Assembly (NCBI GenBank): GCA_973895155.1
Contig: OZ316891.1
Span: 15,500,001 to 15,564,000 of the forward strand
Source of the DNA: Marsupella aquatica
Taxonomy: Eukaryota; Marchantiophyta
DNA length: 64,000 bases
Direction: 5' to 3'
The notes beneath the pieces are model-generated. The model was not told the DNA's origin. It made no database searches and saw only the letters and a program-made list of their open reading frames with translations. Shown here one piece after another: positions 1 through 13,707 of the stretch; positions within the stretch are counted from its first letter, which is position 1, and each line of letters starts with the position of its first letter. The position numbers and the translations under genes are program-made.

Positions 1-3000
1 CACCAGCATAAGTCCATGTCGGACTAGAATCATTTCATAAAGTTGAAATATCTGCACCCGCAGGTCCTCGTATTAGTGGCCTCACAGTCCAAACAGAACA
101 TCTCAGAAAGTGACATCGCTGTTACGTAGATGGAGATACTTTCAGAAATGTGGATCCCTACTTTTTGTCAATTTCTCCTGTACATTCGTTGTATAGGTTG
201 AGGATGACTAAGTTCATTTTTTCTGTTTTCAATCTCGAAAAAAATTGGAATTCAAAGATCACATGCTTCGTATAAAGCTAAAGGCCTAAAACTAAGGATT
301 AGATATCGAGACTGTCTTTGAAGAATAAAGCCTGAATATCCTGCAACGAAAAATTCCAGATTTAAGCAAATGATTCAGAATGTCCTCAAAAGCAATTCTA
401 ATTGTGGAAATGAGCTTTCTCCGCTGCTATGGCATTGTACCTTTTCTACAAAAACCGAAGTAGATTGAAGGTTGAACTTCACACAATTGGCTTCAACCGC
501 AATTCTTAGCTTGTCGTAATCTGGAGGAGGCAGTGTTACCCCTGGGAACAAGTCCTTCAAGATTCCTTCAAACAGAGGAATGTCATGGGCAAGAAACTTT
601 GGTAGATTCACATCCTTTAACGATCTCAGCATGAGCACGTCTTCTCTTTCTTCTGGGTATTTCTGCTTAACTGCACCTGCTGCTCGGAGAACGGAGATAA
701 CAGCTCGCATACCGTAATCGTAGTGATTTTGGCTAGAAAGCTGCTCACTGTGCAGAACAAGTCGATGCATAGCTCAGAATACAAATATTTACTATGGATA
801 GACGGAAGTAAGGATGAACATCATGGAAGAACTACATGTGAATTCAAGTGCAAGCATCTTCAAATCATAGTCTTAAGGACGGACGGACCAACTGGAAGTT
901 CACGAGGAACAAGATAGGCCACGCTACAGTCCAAACCAAAGTGGTCAAACTAGAAGCTATATTCTCAACGCCATTGAGGCAATTGGGCAAACTTGACGGA
1001 TGTCCTTAAAGATTTTTCCTCAGAGATCCATTATAACTGTAGATAGTCAGCTGGGGACCGACGATAGTAATGTGGACAGACCTGCACAATCGATAAGTCG
1101 CGACAAGTTTTCTTCCCAGTTCACGAGCTTCGAGGTACCCAAATGAGTAAAGTGTAATTTCGGATATCAACGCATAATCAGGAACCATCATGGCAACCGT
1201 ACGGAACAACGCCTTCAAATTATCAGGTAGTTCTGATCGGCCAGCATAACCAGGGTTCATAGTAATGAAGACACTGCAACTAGGTTTCAGTGTTAGTCTG
1301 GTACCCTCAAAATCAAATGATTTAAGCATAGCAGCCTTTGCTCGCTGAATGGTAAGAATCTGCTGTGCGATAACACTCAGCACCTGCATTCGAAAGACAG
1401 TGCGAGTCTGGGTCAAAAGTTACACCTCTTCCAAGAGTTGGTGAGTTCGAATTGGCAGAACGAATTTCCGTAGAGACCTGAAACTAATGGAAGGGTTGTA
1501 AGCTTAAGTTTAACAGAGTGTACCACGCGACTATTTTATGGACTTCTATGGAAAAATGTGCCCTTCAGTGTGACTTCAAGAAGAAACAACGGCGCGAGAT
1601 TTATAGCTGCCTCATTGCAACAATGTAGCCCAAGGATATAACATCAGGATGCAATTGAGTACGACATCATCGTGGCTATAAGCTGGGGAGTAGAAACCGG
1701 AGACTTTGGAAAATACTAGGCCGCTTTTCATGTCCACAACACCTCTCTCTAATTTGCAGAAAAGCATCGAAATACCTCTAGGTCGATTCGATTGAATTCA
1801 TCAAAACAAGACCAAGCTCCTGAGCTGGCCAAGCCCTTGAAAAACTTGCCCATCGCAAGATAATCTAGACCGTCAGAGCAGTTGAAAACCACACACTGCA
1901 TTGCGATCGCTTTCGCCAGATCCTTTGTTGTCTCGGTCTTTCCAGTTCCTGTGACACGTAACTATTATATTATGCAAGGACTTCATTCTGCTCGACCTTC
2001 CACGCCTGTTCTCGTGAATGTGCATGAAACTAGAATAGGAATTAAATATCTTTAGAATCATCAAGTTGTCTCTAACAAGGGTTGATTTCTTAGACGGCAT
2101 TAGTCTACTAAGGGTTCAAGGTGAACAAGCTTGAGTGCGAAATTTAAGTGACTTGCATTGAATGGAAAGTCCACGGAACCCAAATTCGGAGCGGATAATG
2201 AGTGTCGCCTGTGTGCAGATTTAACAAGAAAGTATCTAGCTGATTCACTAGCGTTAGAACCTCGGGTAAGTCAAGTAACCACCACACTTGTTCAGGATGG
2301 AGAATCGTCAAATGTAACAAGCGTGACATTGTATGAAAGAGAGATAACATCCTCATGAATTCGTTGCTACCTACAGCTCCTAAGTTCATAGACCAGGGCA
2401 TGGAAATTTATGCGAGCCCTATGCCCGAGCTTTGCACGGTGCAATGAGGGCTGGCCCGTAGGGCCGGGGGGCTGAGAGGCAAGAGAGGGCAAGTGGTAAT
2501 CGAATCGAATGGATACAAAAATACTCTAAAATAAAAATAGATACAAAAATACTCTAAAATAAAAATACTTTAAAATATTTAATGGTTATTTTAACGGACA
2601 GATTTGATTCCAGTCAATTCTGTATTTCATAGAGGGACGAAAGACGAAAAAAGACGGGATCACTTATTATAGTTGTAGATTTCAAGAAACATAGGTTGTC
2701 AGATACTGAGTAATTGTTCGTTGTGAACTGCAAAACGAATAATTTTCCGAACTGTCACCATGCAAGCGGAGGAACAATTGAACACGCGGAAGCTATGAAA
2801 TTCGTACCAGCAGGTCCTTCGGGAGCTCCACCAAGGTTCAGATGAAGAGCACCCATGAGCGTTCGATAGCAACGGTCTGTTAAGGGGGTGATGACCAAGC
2901 GTGGGCTGTTCCCCAAGTATTCAAAAGCATACAATAATGCCGCATTTATCATACGAACCAAGACAACATCGTCCTCAAATGTATACCTGCAACATTAAGT

Positions 3001-6000
3001 TCAATCTAGATCAATTCTCGTACATTACCATGATGGCTATCAGTCAAAAAATGCTGACTGAAGGAGGTTGTCACAATAACAGGGAAACAGCCGAGGGCAC
3101 GGAACAGAATAGTTGTCCCCATAAATACCAGTACTATGAGATCTTAAAACTAAAAGGCCGTGGACTAATTATTCTGATGGGAAATTTGACGCAAGATACA
3201 AAAAGTATTCAAACAATTATTCTGTCATTGAATTTCCTATTTAAAAAATTAAATCTGACTCCATCGGTGTAATGTATTAAATCTTGCAAAGTACTCAGTT
3301 TCCCTACATTATAACACCAAAGCAGATACAAGCCATTTTTCATCTTGAGTCAACCTTAGCTGGCAGATCCAACTAAATTCTGTCTCATCTCTTAAGTCTT
3401 CATCTGCCAGTTCCTTCACCACATCCCGTGCGTGGACATCTAGTGTTATCAGGGCTCCAATGGTCTTCCTCTCAAGTTTTGTCAGCTTTCCACGAACCTG
3501 GGAGACGAGCAGCTCTAAGCATTTGTGTCCGAAATCACAGTTAAGTCCAGCGAACTATCCATTTTATGATACATTTCAAGCTTCATTCGGATCTATAGAC
3601 TTGATCTAGTGTAGCTCCGAGGCCAGACATGTTCAAGATTCGGATGAAACAATTCTTCTGAGATGTAAATTTTATAACACTCTCATCCAATAATGCCATA
3701 AACTTTACAGCAAGGTACCTTTTCCACTATTCCTTGAAGCTGATGGGTGCACTTGTCCTCATAGTCTTTCAGAGTGCCATTGCGAATGCTCTCAGCAACC
3801 TCTGCAGTCCAGTACATTTGCGAGACACAGATAGCAATCTGTCCTGGCCAGTGAAGAAGCCATTCCTCTCGCTTACTCCCCGCATATGCTTTGAAAGCAC
3901 GAGTCAACACATAACGTAAGCTTGTTTTCATAGTCTGCTCCACCTGCCACCGTCCATAGAATCGGTCAACCCTAAACCCTAAGCCCTAAACATCGGTCAA
4001 ATCGTTGTATTCTAGACATTAGCCAATAGCTTGGCTTAGTGCAAGTCCTTCAAGTGGCTCCAAGTGTAATTCAAGTTATGAAGGCTTCCATGTAAGTTTT
4101 AACCAGGAGTAGGCCATAGGCAATTGCAAAAACTGCGACAGGTGAAGGATTCTGTATATCTGAGAATAAATTGAGGATAATTTTTCTAGTCAGCTTGGTA
4201 AAGCCAGAAATTCCACGGGTTTCTTCAGGCCGGTCATGTAATTATGCCCATCTGGATCTGATGCTTAGCTGAAACCCTAAGTCGACCATCGTCTGGTAAA
4301 GAAAGACTCGCAGATCAAGTTGCCCCAGAAAATAAGGAAAATAGGATCATCCTCCATATAGTTGTTTTCACACGGCTCGGTTCTATACAAATGATGATAT
4401 AAAGTTTACCCAACCGATTCCTACTTGCGAGTGCTTTTCAAAGTTGACTGGACTCGTCCTTACAAGGAACGGTAGAAACTTATTCTAAGACCTAACGTCC
4501 CAGTGACATAGAAAATAACAAACCTGAGTAAACCACTTCTCAACTGCTCCTTGAGCAGCTTTTGGGTTAATAATCATATCGAATTCAACTCGTTCTCCCT
4601 CTTCACTCATCATCGCAACAATAAACAGATTTTTTGTGAACTCAATCAGGTGAATGCCTTCAAAGATTTTCTTGAGGAAAGGCTGAACTCTTAGAGGATC
4701 CTTCGTCTCGGCCAATATTTCTAATAGCTCGTCATTAGATAAGAAATAAAACCTGGGTCATAGGCCAACACGAGTATGATCAGTGTGACTAACCGATGTA
4801 CAACTGTTTAAAAACAAATTGTAGCCTCACAATAGTTTACTTAGGGAAACAATCATCCTCTTTCTGATATTTGAAACGAAGACCCACTGTCTTGCAGCTG
4901 CATCTTCACTGATTTACATTTGGGTTGGCGAGTAGAGAGGAGAGGCAGACGGAAAACAGGATATTACAATTGGGCTGCAGGTGATGAACTGGGTTTCTTC
5001 TATGAGAAATGGAAAAACAACTATGATTTGCTTGACTCAAATTGATGCAATTGTGCCATCTATAAAGGGCCTTCTCAGTTGATCAGCAGAAATACCTAGG
5101 GAAAGCGAGCCGCTTGGTCTCCAGGTAGTCATTCAAGCCAGCTTGAATTATCTCAAGATCCTTATTATTTTGCTGAAGCTCCAAATACGTCTCTTCATCA
5201 CTCGCAGCTGAAAGTGCATCTGGATTCATTGCCACTTTCTTCATAATACCTCGCCATACTGTATCAACTTGCTTAAACCGACGCCCCTCAGTAGGCATCT
5301 GCTGCATGATATCTTCAGAGGTAAATATAGCCTCCAGGTATGTCCATTGTATCTGACACTGCAGCCACTCGTCTATGATCTGCAAGTTGGTTGGTCCGAA
5401 CCAATCAACTTAGCAGCATTCTTTCGATCAAATGACGGGACACTTATTTACACGCACAAGAATGACATTATCCAGACACAACCGCATACCATACGAAGTT
5501 CAACTGTACCTTTTTCATTAATGTCAATTTTCCGAGCCAAACCTTCACACGATCTTCAAATGGTGCGACATAAGGCGATGCTTGCATTGATTGCGTTTTC
5601 ATGAGTTGGTCATCAAGCTGAGTTTGAATGTCATCCATGGCACATAGAATGTTTGTCCCTGTTTCCTTCCATGTTTTATACTCAAAGGTCACTCCCATCC
5701 ACTCTTGCTGCATTTTGTCGAGTGACCTCTCAAGAGCATATTCCTTTGCTGCAATCTCGCTTATCTGCCAGTGCATATTGGCAGCATGTACTTAAGTCGT
5801 AGATAAACAAGCAGTAGAGAATAACAATTACTTTCGTTCTTTCAAAGGTCCGTCTTTCTAGTTTCAGCTTTTCCAAACAGATTCTTGGCGGCACGGGCTG
5901 ACTACCGTAGCCAGTGCTGCTGGTAGAACTAAGAAGAAGAGGCTTGACATAAATCAATGTACAAGGCATCTTGACATCCAAGGAGACTAATGATGCTACA

Positions 6001-9000
6001 TTGGCGGTACAGTTACTAATCTTCTTAGATCAGGAAAATGATTCACCAATGATTTTCAAGTACATGACTTGGAAATAAAGAGCCTCTAACAATCAAATGG
6101 TTTCTAGAAGAATTGTCTTTTTCTGATGAAAAGGAGGCAGAAGATGGAATACTTGATCTTCTTACAAAATACTCCGAGAAAATGTAAGAATTTCAATAGG
6201 GCAGCTAATTTGGGTCAGTTATTGTCCATTTCATCGTCTGTAATGAAACTCCCTTTCAAAGGTGGATGAAATACAATTTCTGCCTGCCCTCTTAAAACAT
6301 AAGCACAGTGCAAGGAAAATATTAGTCAGTCAGAACCGACCTCTTCGCATTGTGGAGTGTAACGGATCATATTGAATCGTTGGTTGAGCTGCCTTGTTGT
6401 TAAATTGGGCGAAACCACGAAGTCCAACATTTCACAAAGCTTTTTCCAATGACGATCCTGCATTCCTGGAGCTCGGAGAGCAGCAACAAAGGGTACATTC
6501 ACCTGCATATGGAACCGTTTACTCAGTTTGGGAGAGACGAAAGCTCTAGTAGAGTCCCAATAATGGCAAGGGTCATTTTATTTGTTTGACGAAGAAAACT
6601 TCTTCTGTAAATCTGACAAACAACCACGGCATGAGAAGAGGAGAACTCATTTCGACTGAAACAAAACCTTAACGTTTTCTCAGCTGCGAAGGGTTTGGGC
6701 ATTGAGGAAGACTCCAGCACATGATACCTTTCACCTGAATTATGGAACGAGTTTACGCGAGCAACTACAGAGAACCTACTCACGCAAACTGATTACCACC
6801 ATGGCACCGCAGCCCAAATCTGAATAACATGAGGGATTGTTAATACGGATTCACCTGGAAGGCTTCAATTCTTCTCTTGAGCTCCTCCGCAACGATCTTA
6901 GGCTCAACATTAGTCAGCATCTTTGCAGATTTAGCCGCTGCACGAAACCATTTATCCATGTTTTGAACCATCTGCTCACCGTCGATTTCTTGAAATGGTC
7001 CATCCATCCAAAGAGGGTGTGCACGAAGGAAATCATGGCATGTATGCCAAAGCATTCCGTAAAGTTCGAATTCCCTCTCCAGTTGCTCGACCTGGGTATA
7101 TTCAATAACAAAAAGTCCCAGGATCTGCAGGCCACCAGACCGTCCGCATCCAAGTGAAAAGTTGCATTGCAGGAGCGCGGGGCCCAGCAATGAGCCCGTG
7201 TCAAATCCAAATTGTAAAAGCTAGTGATGGATCTTCGGTAATCATTTTCTGAATCATGAACCCAAAATTAGAAACAGGGAATTACCTCTTCTCTAGTGTT
7301 GTAGAGGTCGGCCAACTCAAGGTATTTCTTGAGCTTGTCCTCAATCTCTTGACAGAAGACGAACCTCTCCTCCCATGTCTCGATTTGACCCAGCAACTTA
7401 AACTCTTTTATTGTCTCATCCAGTGCCTTAACATCCTTCATCAGCTGCTTTGAGTGGAAAGTGTGCTCAGCCGCGTAATTTACCTACAAACGACCAATCC
7501 GCCTCACGACAGCTTTAGGCAGTCATTCAGTCAGAAGATTTATGGGTCGGCAATCGGCACAAGAACTGGAGGTGGAAAGAAGGACCACCCCCAGTCACTA
7601 CCTGCGGGGAACTTGTTCTTATGTTTTTCAGATCCTAAGCGCAGCTGGCATCGTTTTTAAAAACCAACTAAGTCGGCCTGGACGAAGCTCTGGAAAAGGC
7701 ACAAAGAATTTGTATGGATGTGAAAGACGTATAAACTGAAGCAGAGTAGAGGGAGTGCAAACCTTCAATCTAGCAATTTTCTGTTCAACTTCGTTAACTT
7801 CGTCGTCAATTCTCTTGGGCCAAGCTACTGTTTGCCAGAATAGGAAGCTGTCCGTCTCTGGCACTTGAAAACTTGCTTTTTCCAACACTTCCCAGACCTG
7901 GTTCAGTACGCATGTAACAAAGTTTAAGCACGGACAGGTACTCCACGACAAAGCAAAGGCTCAGTCGTACGCTGCCAGAAGCAAGGCTTGCGCGATCTTT
8001 GCCAGCTGACGAATGAACAATTGGCTGACTGAACTTTCATCATGCTAGACGAGTCGTCCTCTCCGAAGTCTACCGCCCTGCAGAGGAAACATCCTGTTTG
8101 CAGCTGCCTGGACCATTACGAGAATGCACCATCATGCTCAGCACAGGACTGGATAGTTCCTCCCATACAACACAGGATGGCCTGCTATACCTTCACTAAA
8201 GCATCTTGAAAGACGGCCAGACCTGCATAGATTGCTTGACGTCCTCTCTTCGCTGGGGCAAATCAAACTTGATTTCCGCAAGATATTTGAGCATCATATC
8301 GAGGTCTTCCGCGTTGTTAATAGGGCTGCACCATCCATTCTAGAGAAATTTCTTGAGTGAACAAAGATGTGCACCATATTTCTTTCAAGAATTGACAACA
8401 TTAGAGCTACAGGGAAGGCACAAAGAATTCAGTAAAACTCGCCTAATGTGAAGCTACAAATGAAAGCGACGATCTCTGCGAAGGGAGTTTATACGTGTGG
8501 AGAGTGTTCCCTTCTAGAAACCTTTTGAATGTGTACCTCCGAGCAAGTGATTTGGACTTTCGTAGCTGTGTGTGAGGATCCCTTCCGAACGTCGTCTACT
8601 AAGGGAGATCTCTGTACTTGAGGACGACTACGGAGGAAGCGAGCTTAACGAAGTACCTTAGTACACGAGTTTCCATCGTAGAATATTTCCAGCCAAGAAT
8701 TTTGTTCTTTGCTGACGTGTCATTCATAATCTGATGGCAAAGACTCCTGCCCAAGTGCCTTGCTTTTTTAGCAAGAGTATCACGAGCTCGACCACAATCC
8801 ACTAAAAACATGCTTGCCGCTGTTTCTCTATCAGAACGCTGCTTTACATGGGTGGCAACCTGCCATCAAGCCCCGAGTCAAATCCTTAGAGGGAGGTGGA
8901 TAGCACATCAAAACATTGAAAATTTAGAAATTCAGTGTCCTGCGGAACAGTTTTCTTAGCAGAAGTCGGCCGAGAGACCTTCTTTAAACTGCCTGTAAAG

Positions 9001-12000
9001 ACTAGCTCATCTAGATTATGGTGATCATGCCCTCTAGGAGTAGAAGTCAGCCCACCTCTAGAAATCGGAGAATCTCGTTTTCGTAATCGTCCAGAGAGTG
9101 ATTAGCTATTTTCCAAGCCTCCAAAAACTCACTCTCTTGAATTTTCAAAAGGTCTTGGAAGACATTATACATTTCCATCAACTTCCTTGGCAGCACAAAG
9201 TTAAGCTCCAAAATTTCCTGTGACCAAGGAAAAGTGTTCCGAAAGTAGGCGTCAGTGGGAGGTTAATTCTCCATTAACTACGAATCTTCATCTCGCCATA
9301 GTGCTCCTTCAACTTGTTCTGGGGATTGTGAGCCACAAAAAATATACAAACGTATACTTAAGATGTGGAGCGTTTTGACAATTACGAGAATGATTGAGAA
9401 ATTAGTGCGATCACACCACCTCTGCATCTTCTCGTGCGGCTACCACTCGAGGATCGTCCAGAGGGACGGACTGCAAGATAGACGGTTCGCTGTCGTAAGA
9501 GAATAGGCTTCGAAGCCTGGATTGCAAGCCTTCGGTGCTTTGTAAAGATGTAACCATGTCGTCGAGCAACTCCACGATAGTCTTCTGTACTAGATCTATC
9601 GATGGCTTGAATACTAAATGGTCGCCTTCGACAATGAGAAACATTCTGAAGAGAGGATCCTTGGGGGAATCTTTCCCAAAAAATTGAAATATAGTGTCCC
9701 TCATTGACTGTCCCAGACCACCGTAGACAGACTGCCTTCTGAGCGAAGTCCTTGCCCCAGGTTCCGGCAAGCTTGTTTTTGTCCTATAGAATTCTAAGTA
9801 ACTCTTGAACTCTTCAATGGAAGCTATTACTAAAGCTTGCAGTTGCTCTGACATAGTGAAGGATAACCGAGCAACAAATCTTTGTAGCTTGTCTCTTGCA
9901 GCTTCACTGAGCATAGACATAACAGGAGCAAGGTCCTCAATCAGACCAACCACTCGTGACGGCCAACTGCAAGGAACAAAACCAAGTCACTAAATTAAAT
10001 CTGCATGTAATTAGATATCTGCCGAAGTGAGATAATGCACCTTTCTAGACTCGGCTGATGAGATTTGACGACATGAGATTCCTGTTCCACACATTAGCTT
10101 GTTGAATGTCTTCCATTTCTATTCCCAATCCCAACTAAGTGGTAAGTGGAAATCGTTCCGTTGTTGAGATTTCATACAACCAGTGCAGACACAAACCTAA
10201 CAAAGGCAGGTATCGAATAGGCTCTGTAGACGAGCTTCGCTTAACCTCTACGATATTGACCTTGGAATCAGCGACTCCATACACGCGAATTGTGCGACTC
10301 TCATCTCTTCGATTAGCTACCCGCAGCACAGAGACAAGAATAAACCCAGCTGTTATTCGACAACTTGATAGCACCAGTAGTAACGTTTTCTTGTCTTCAT
10401 CTTTCCTACCAACTCGGTACATATAGGCAACTTACGAGACATAATTTCGGACAAGCCTGTAAACTTCATAAGAAAATTGACATTCAAAACACCGTCTTAC
10501 CCCTGAATTTTTTACCCAGGCGCGTGCAGCGTAATCGTACTTGACCGCCTCTTGCCTGATTTATTGAAATTTCTAAGATTGCCAGCTAAAGGAGACAGAA
10601 AGTAGGCCATGCTGGGTGGACCCACTTAATTCAGTGGCTATCCTTCGGAACGTCATAGAGTTCTCTTCACGAATTATAGACCCCAGCTCATCAGAAACTT
10701 GTATCAAAAGAGTACGAAAGATGGGACAGAGAAGTACTCATATTTGAGATACGCTGCTGTGTCCTCTACGTAAGCAAGTTGAACCCGTCGGAAGGCTCGG
10801 AGTTTCCAGGGCTTCGGCAGAGTGTACAGCTCCGGACTTACAAGAGTATGCTTCGTGTCGATATTCAGGTACATATAGTAGTGTTGCAGAGCAGAATGGA
10901 AAGCATCCTCAGCTACACATAAGGTCTGCAAGATAATACTCCGTGTTGTTTGAAAATCACTCTGCTCCGCAAACTGAATGGGCAAACACCCATGGCTGCA
11001 ATTGCCACTAGTCAAAACACGTGAATTCCACTTTTGTTGGCATATTACAACGTCCATTTTCGAATCAATGTAACACACTTGCAACTAGGGTATACCTACA
11101 GTGGACAAATCGCAAATATAGTATCAGGCGCTGAGGTCATTGAATGTTTCAAATGAATTGAATTGATTTGATTTGATTTTTGAATTCAGAGAGAACCCAA
11201 CAAGACGTAAGTTCAAGGAGATTTTACCTCGGTACAGGAGCAGGATCTTTTCCGAGAGGAAAGATATTTAAGGAAGTTAGCCGTTCTCGAACTTCCTCGT
11301 TCGTCAAAAACTCATGTTCGACAATAGAGTAGTTGGTACTTCGATGGTAGTCAAGTCTGCACTCTTTCATGCATTCTTCCACAGTCTTGGGATATAAGAG
11401 ACACATTCTACCTCCGGCAATAAATATAATCCGCTTCATCATCGCTTCATCTAGGGTCTCAGGATTGTAGAAGGGTAGCTCGTCGATCAAAAACGAATAT
11501 CGCTGCAATAAATCCTCGAATAAATCTAGCTGAATGAACAACCTACTGAACAAGTCGAAGTAATAATAGTAGAATACTCAACGCAGACTTATGTACTCAT
11601 ACAGTTATCACAGCAGTCGTCAATTCATTTGGGTTTTTCAGTTCAGGCACGGTGACTGCTAAGAACGAGCTAAACCTCTGTTTGAAGAAAAATAAGACTT
11701 ACAAGTTCAGCTTCGACAGTTTCTCGAAGGTCCACCGCATGAAGTCGCCGGAGAATGAAACTTGCTTCGCTCTCTCCATCGAATATCAGATTTAGCCTGC
11801 ATATCCAAAGAGATCATTAGCGAGCAGTTCGGCAGCTTGCCTCGCTGAGCGCAATTGTCATGCATTAACACACAAACATAACAACACTACAGCTGACCAA
11901 AGCGAGCTGCCTCGCCGAAATGTACTGTAGTGGAGTTTTGGCAATTGCCTGTAGGAGGTGTCATGGCTTATTAAAAGTAAGGCAAATGTCATCTAGCGGA

Positions 12001-13707
12001 AATCGGAATTGGGCTAAAATTCCTAACCAAAAAATCCTTTAAAAATTCACATTTCAGCTTGCTTCTACAAATTGTTTTACCATCACTTCACAAATTTCTT
12101 GTCCAAGAATGAGGCTATATGCCGTCAGAGTTCTTAATCCATGAGAGGCTTTTCTGCGATCGATGAATCGCTCGCAAATGAGATTTCGTGTCGTAAATCA
12201 TTGTTTTCAAGCGAATTTCTCGGGCAGGGTAGACAGCGAGCACTGTACTGGAAGAATTTGACCTATGTGCGGATGGTGGAATTCTGGAAAGCAATCCATA
12301 ACATTAGCGCCTACTTGAGAAGCACTTCACTACCTTGATACTTGCTTCCCCCTTTGCGTTTCCTCGCTATTGTCGGCAAGCCATATTATACTGTACAAAT
12401 CGGCCGGTGGATCATACGAGTAGACAAGACAGGGTTTCCAGGTGCGACGTGGTTCCCAAAACCCGGCCTCGTTCCAATTGATCAAGTAGGATTTTGATCT
12501 TGCTCGGAGCCCCCGCTCACCTCTGTCTAAAGCCTTCTCAAACAGTTCAAACAACCGACACACATTGTCAGCATTAAACGATATTCATATATATTACTAC
12601 CAAAGGAGTAATCACAGCAGGTACGATCACGCCAAGGAGCACAAACAACAGAAACATTTCAGCTAAATCGATGGCGAAATGAGCTCAGCGGCTTCCAATT
12701 CATAGATTTATCCTAACACATTTCATCCAAGGCAGAGCGAAGGCAGGTTGTGTTTCTCCTCACGTTACTCATATCTATTAACTTCCTCATCACAATCTGT
12801 TGCACTTTACCCTAATTTCGCTATCAGTCAACAAAAAAGTGGGACAGTAGGGGGCATACTTAAGTGTCACCTCTTTGAGAGCGGCTTCAGGGTGACGAAG
12901 CTCAAGCGATGGGTTGTCAAAATATTTAAAGGGTAAGTGACGAGCAGGGCGAACAGCTTCTGGAGGCACCGTGACCTTGGGCGGGTTTTCTCTCTCTGGT
13001 TGAGCTTTCTCTTGTTGCATCGCCTCCTCTTCTTCTAGACCATCCAATGTACAAGTATCTAAGCGCTTCCTTTTGACTTCTCGAAACAGCAACATCCTAG
13101 GTGGCTTGGGCGGGAAGCTGCCAAAATCTCTTGGATCAAAAACCACGACTTCAATCGGCAGTACAGGTGCGACCGGCTCAGCTAGTGGATCCGGCAACTC
13201 CTCGTAAAAGTAGTACTCGCTCAGAGGATCCTTTGTCAAAATCCATTCTTTCTCCTTCACTACTTCTGCTGGGACGTCTTCCATCTCAACATCGGGCTGC
13301 ACGATGTCCTTTGGGACATCAATTTGCCAACGACTGCGTCTTTCAAAATCGGCCTGCTCAAATCCAACAACGAAATCTCTTGGAACTCTTATTTTGTAAA
13401 TGGCGGAGATCTGCCGGCCGAAGGATGGAGGTTCGTCGACTCCAGGGGTCGGAATCAGGGGCCGATCTCTGTGGGGAATGTCGTAGCATGGTACAGCGTC
13501 ACTGGTACAAAAGGGAGTGCACTTTGGCGCTGGTGGAGGAAACAGGGGTCGATAATATTTTCCTTGAATGTTGGAGCAAGGAATGGTATCACAATTACAA
13601 TCGGGACGATGCCGCTCAACTACATGGTCAATAGGACTAGGTGATCTGTTCACTGGGTGAACTTTCCTGCGTTTGAAAGGGTAGCCTTTTGATCCTCTGA
13701 GATACAT
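1..13707 (-). CDS. Axonemal dynein heavy chain, inner-arm single-headed type (partial, 3' end outside window)
   Basis: Motor ATPase of ciliary/flagellar axonemes, here presumably of sperm flagella. ATG at 13,707 opens an 848-bp Pro/Cys-rich first exon (12,860-13,707). Tail exons are recognisable near 12,340-12,560, 11,702-11,796, 11,225-11,540, 9,411-9,960, 9,058-9,225, 8,600-8,820, 8,225-8,345, 7,765-7,950 and 7,285-7,485. Linker exons follow near 6,856-7,190 ([10 protein letters not shown]), 6,325-6,508 (APGMQDRHW), 5,470-5,780, 5,087-5,385 ([10 protein letters not shown]), 4,526-4,715 ([10 protein letters not shown]) and 3,690-3,943 ([11 protein letters not shown]). AAA1 is encoded by 2,808-2,986, 1,776-1,948 and 1,082-1,383, with Walker A GPAGTGKTE, Walker B CFDEFN and the MNPGYAGR sensor region. 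Exons 441-747 and 1-51 lead into AAA2. Phases agree across the AAA1 exons and no frame break was seen. The AAA1 sequence is closest to the DNAH3/7/12 group by memory. Several tail exon edges, including the second exon, are unresolved. Confidence 0.93.
2413..2679 (-). mobile_element. Non-autonomous Helitron-like element, copy 1
   Basis: Lies wholly inside the dynein intron 1,949-2,807. On the minus strand it begins TCTACAACTATAATAAG and ends with a GCACCGTGC/GCTCGGGC hairpin followed by GGGCTCG. Both ends and the interior (GATCCCG, a poly-T stretch, TACTTTAAAATA-type AT-rich core) recur in opposite orientation at 22,654-22,834. The 5' TC terminus after an A and the 3' hairpin fit Helitrons; the terminal CTCG is not the usual CTRR, so the class is an inference. 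A 28-bp internal duplication (ATACAAAAATACTCTAAAAT unit) makes this copy longer than the other. No coding capacity. Confidence 0.6.
3968..3991. repeat. Short interstitial telomere-like repeat (CCCTAAA variants)
   Basis: Three adjoining CCCTAAA/CCCTAAG units in a dynein intron. The TTTAGGG type is the usual plant telomere unit; similar short runs occur at 23,425-23,445 and 61,660-61,675. Too short to mark a former chromosome end. Confidence 0.6.

Noticed and set aside
13101-13634. 177-codon plus-strand open frame
   Set aside because: Antisense to the dynein first exon; no recognisable domain.
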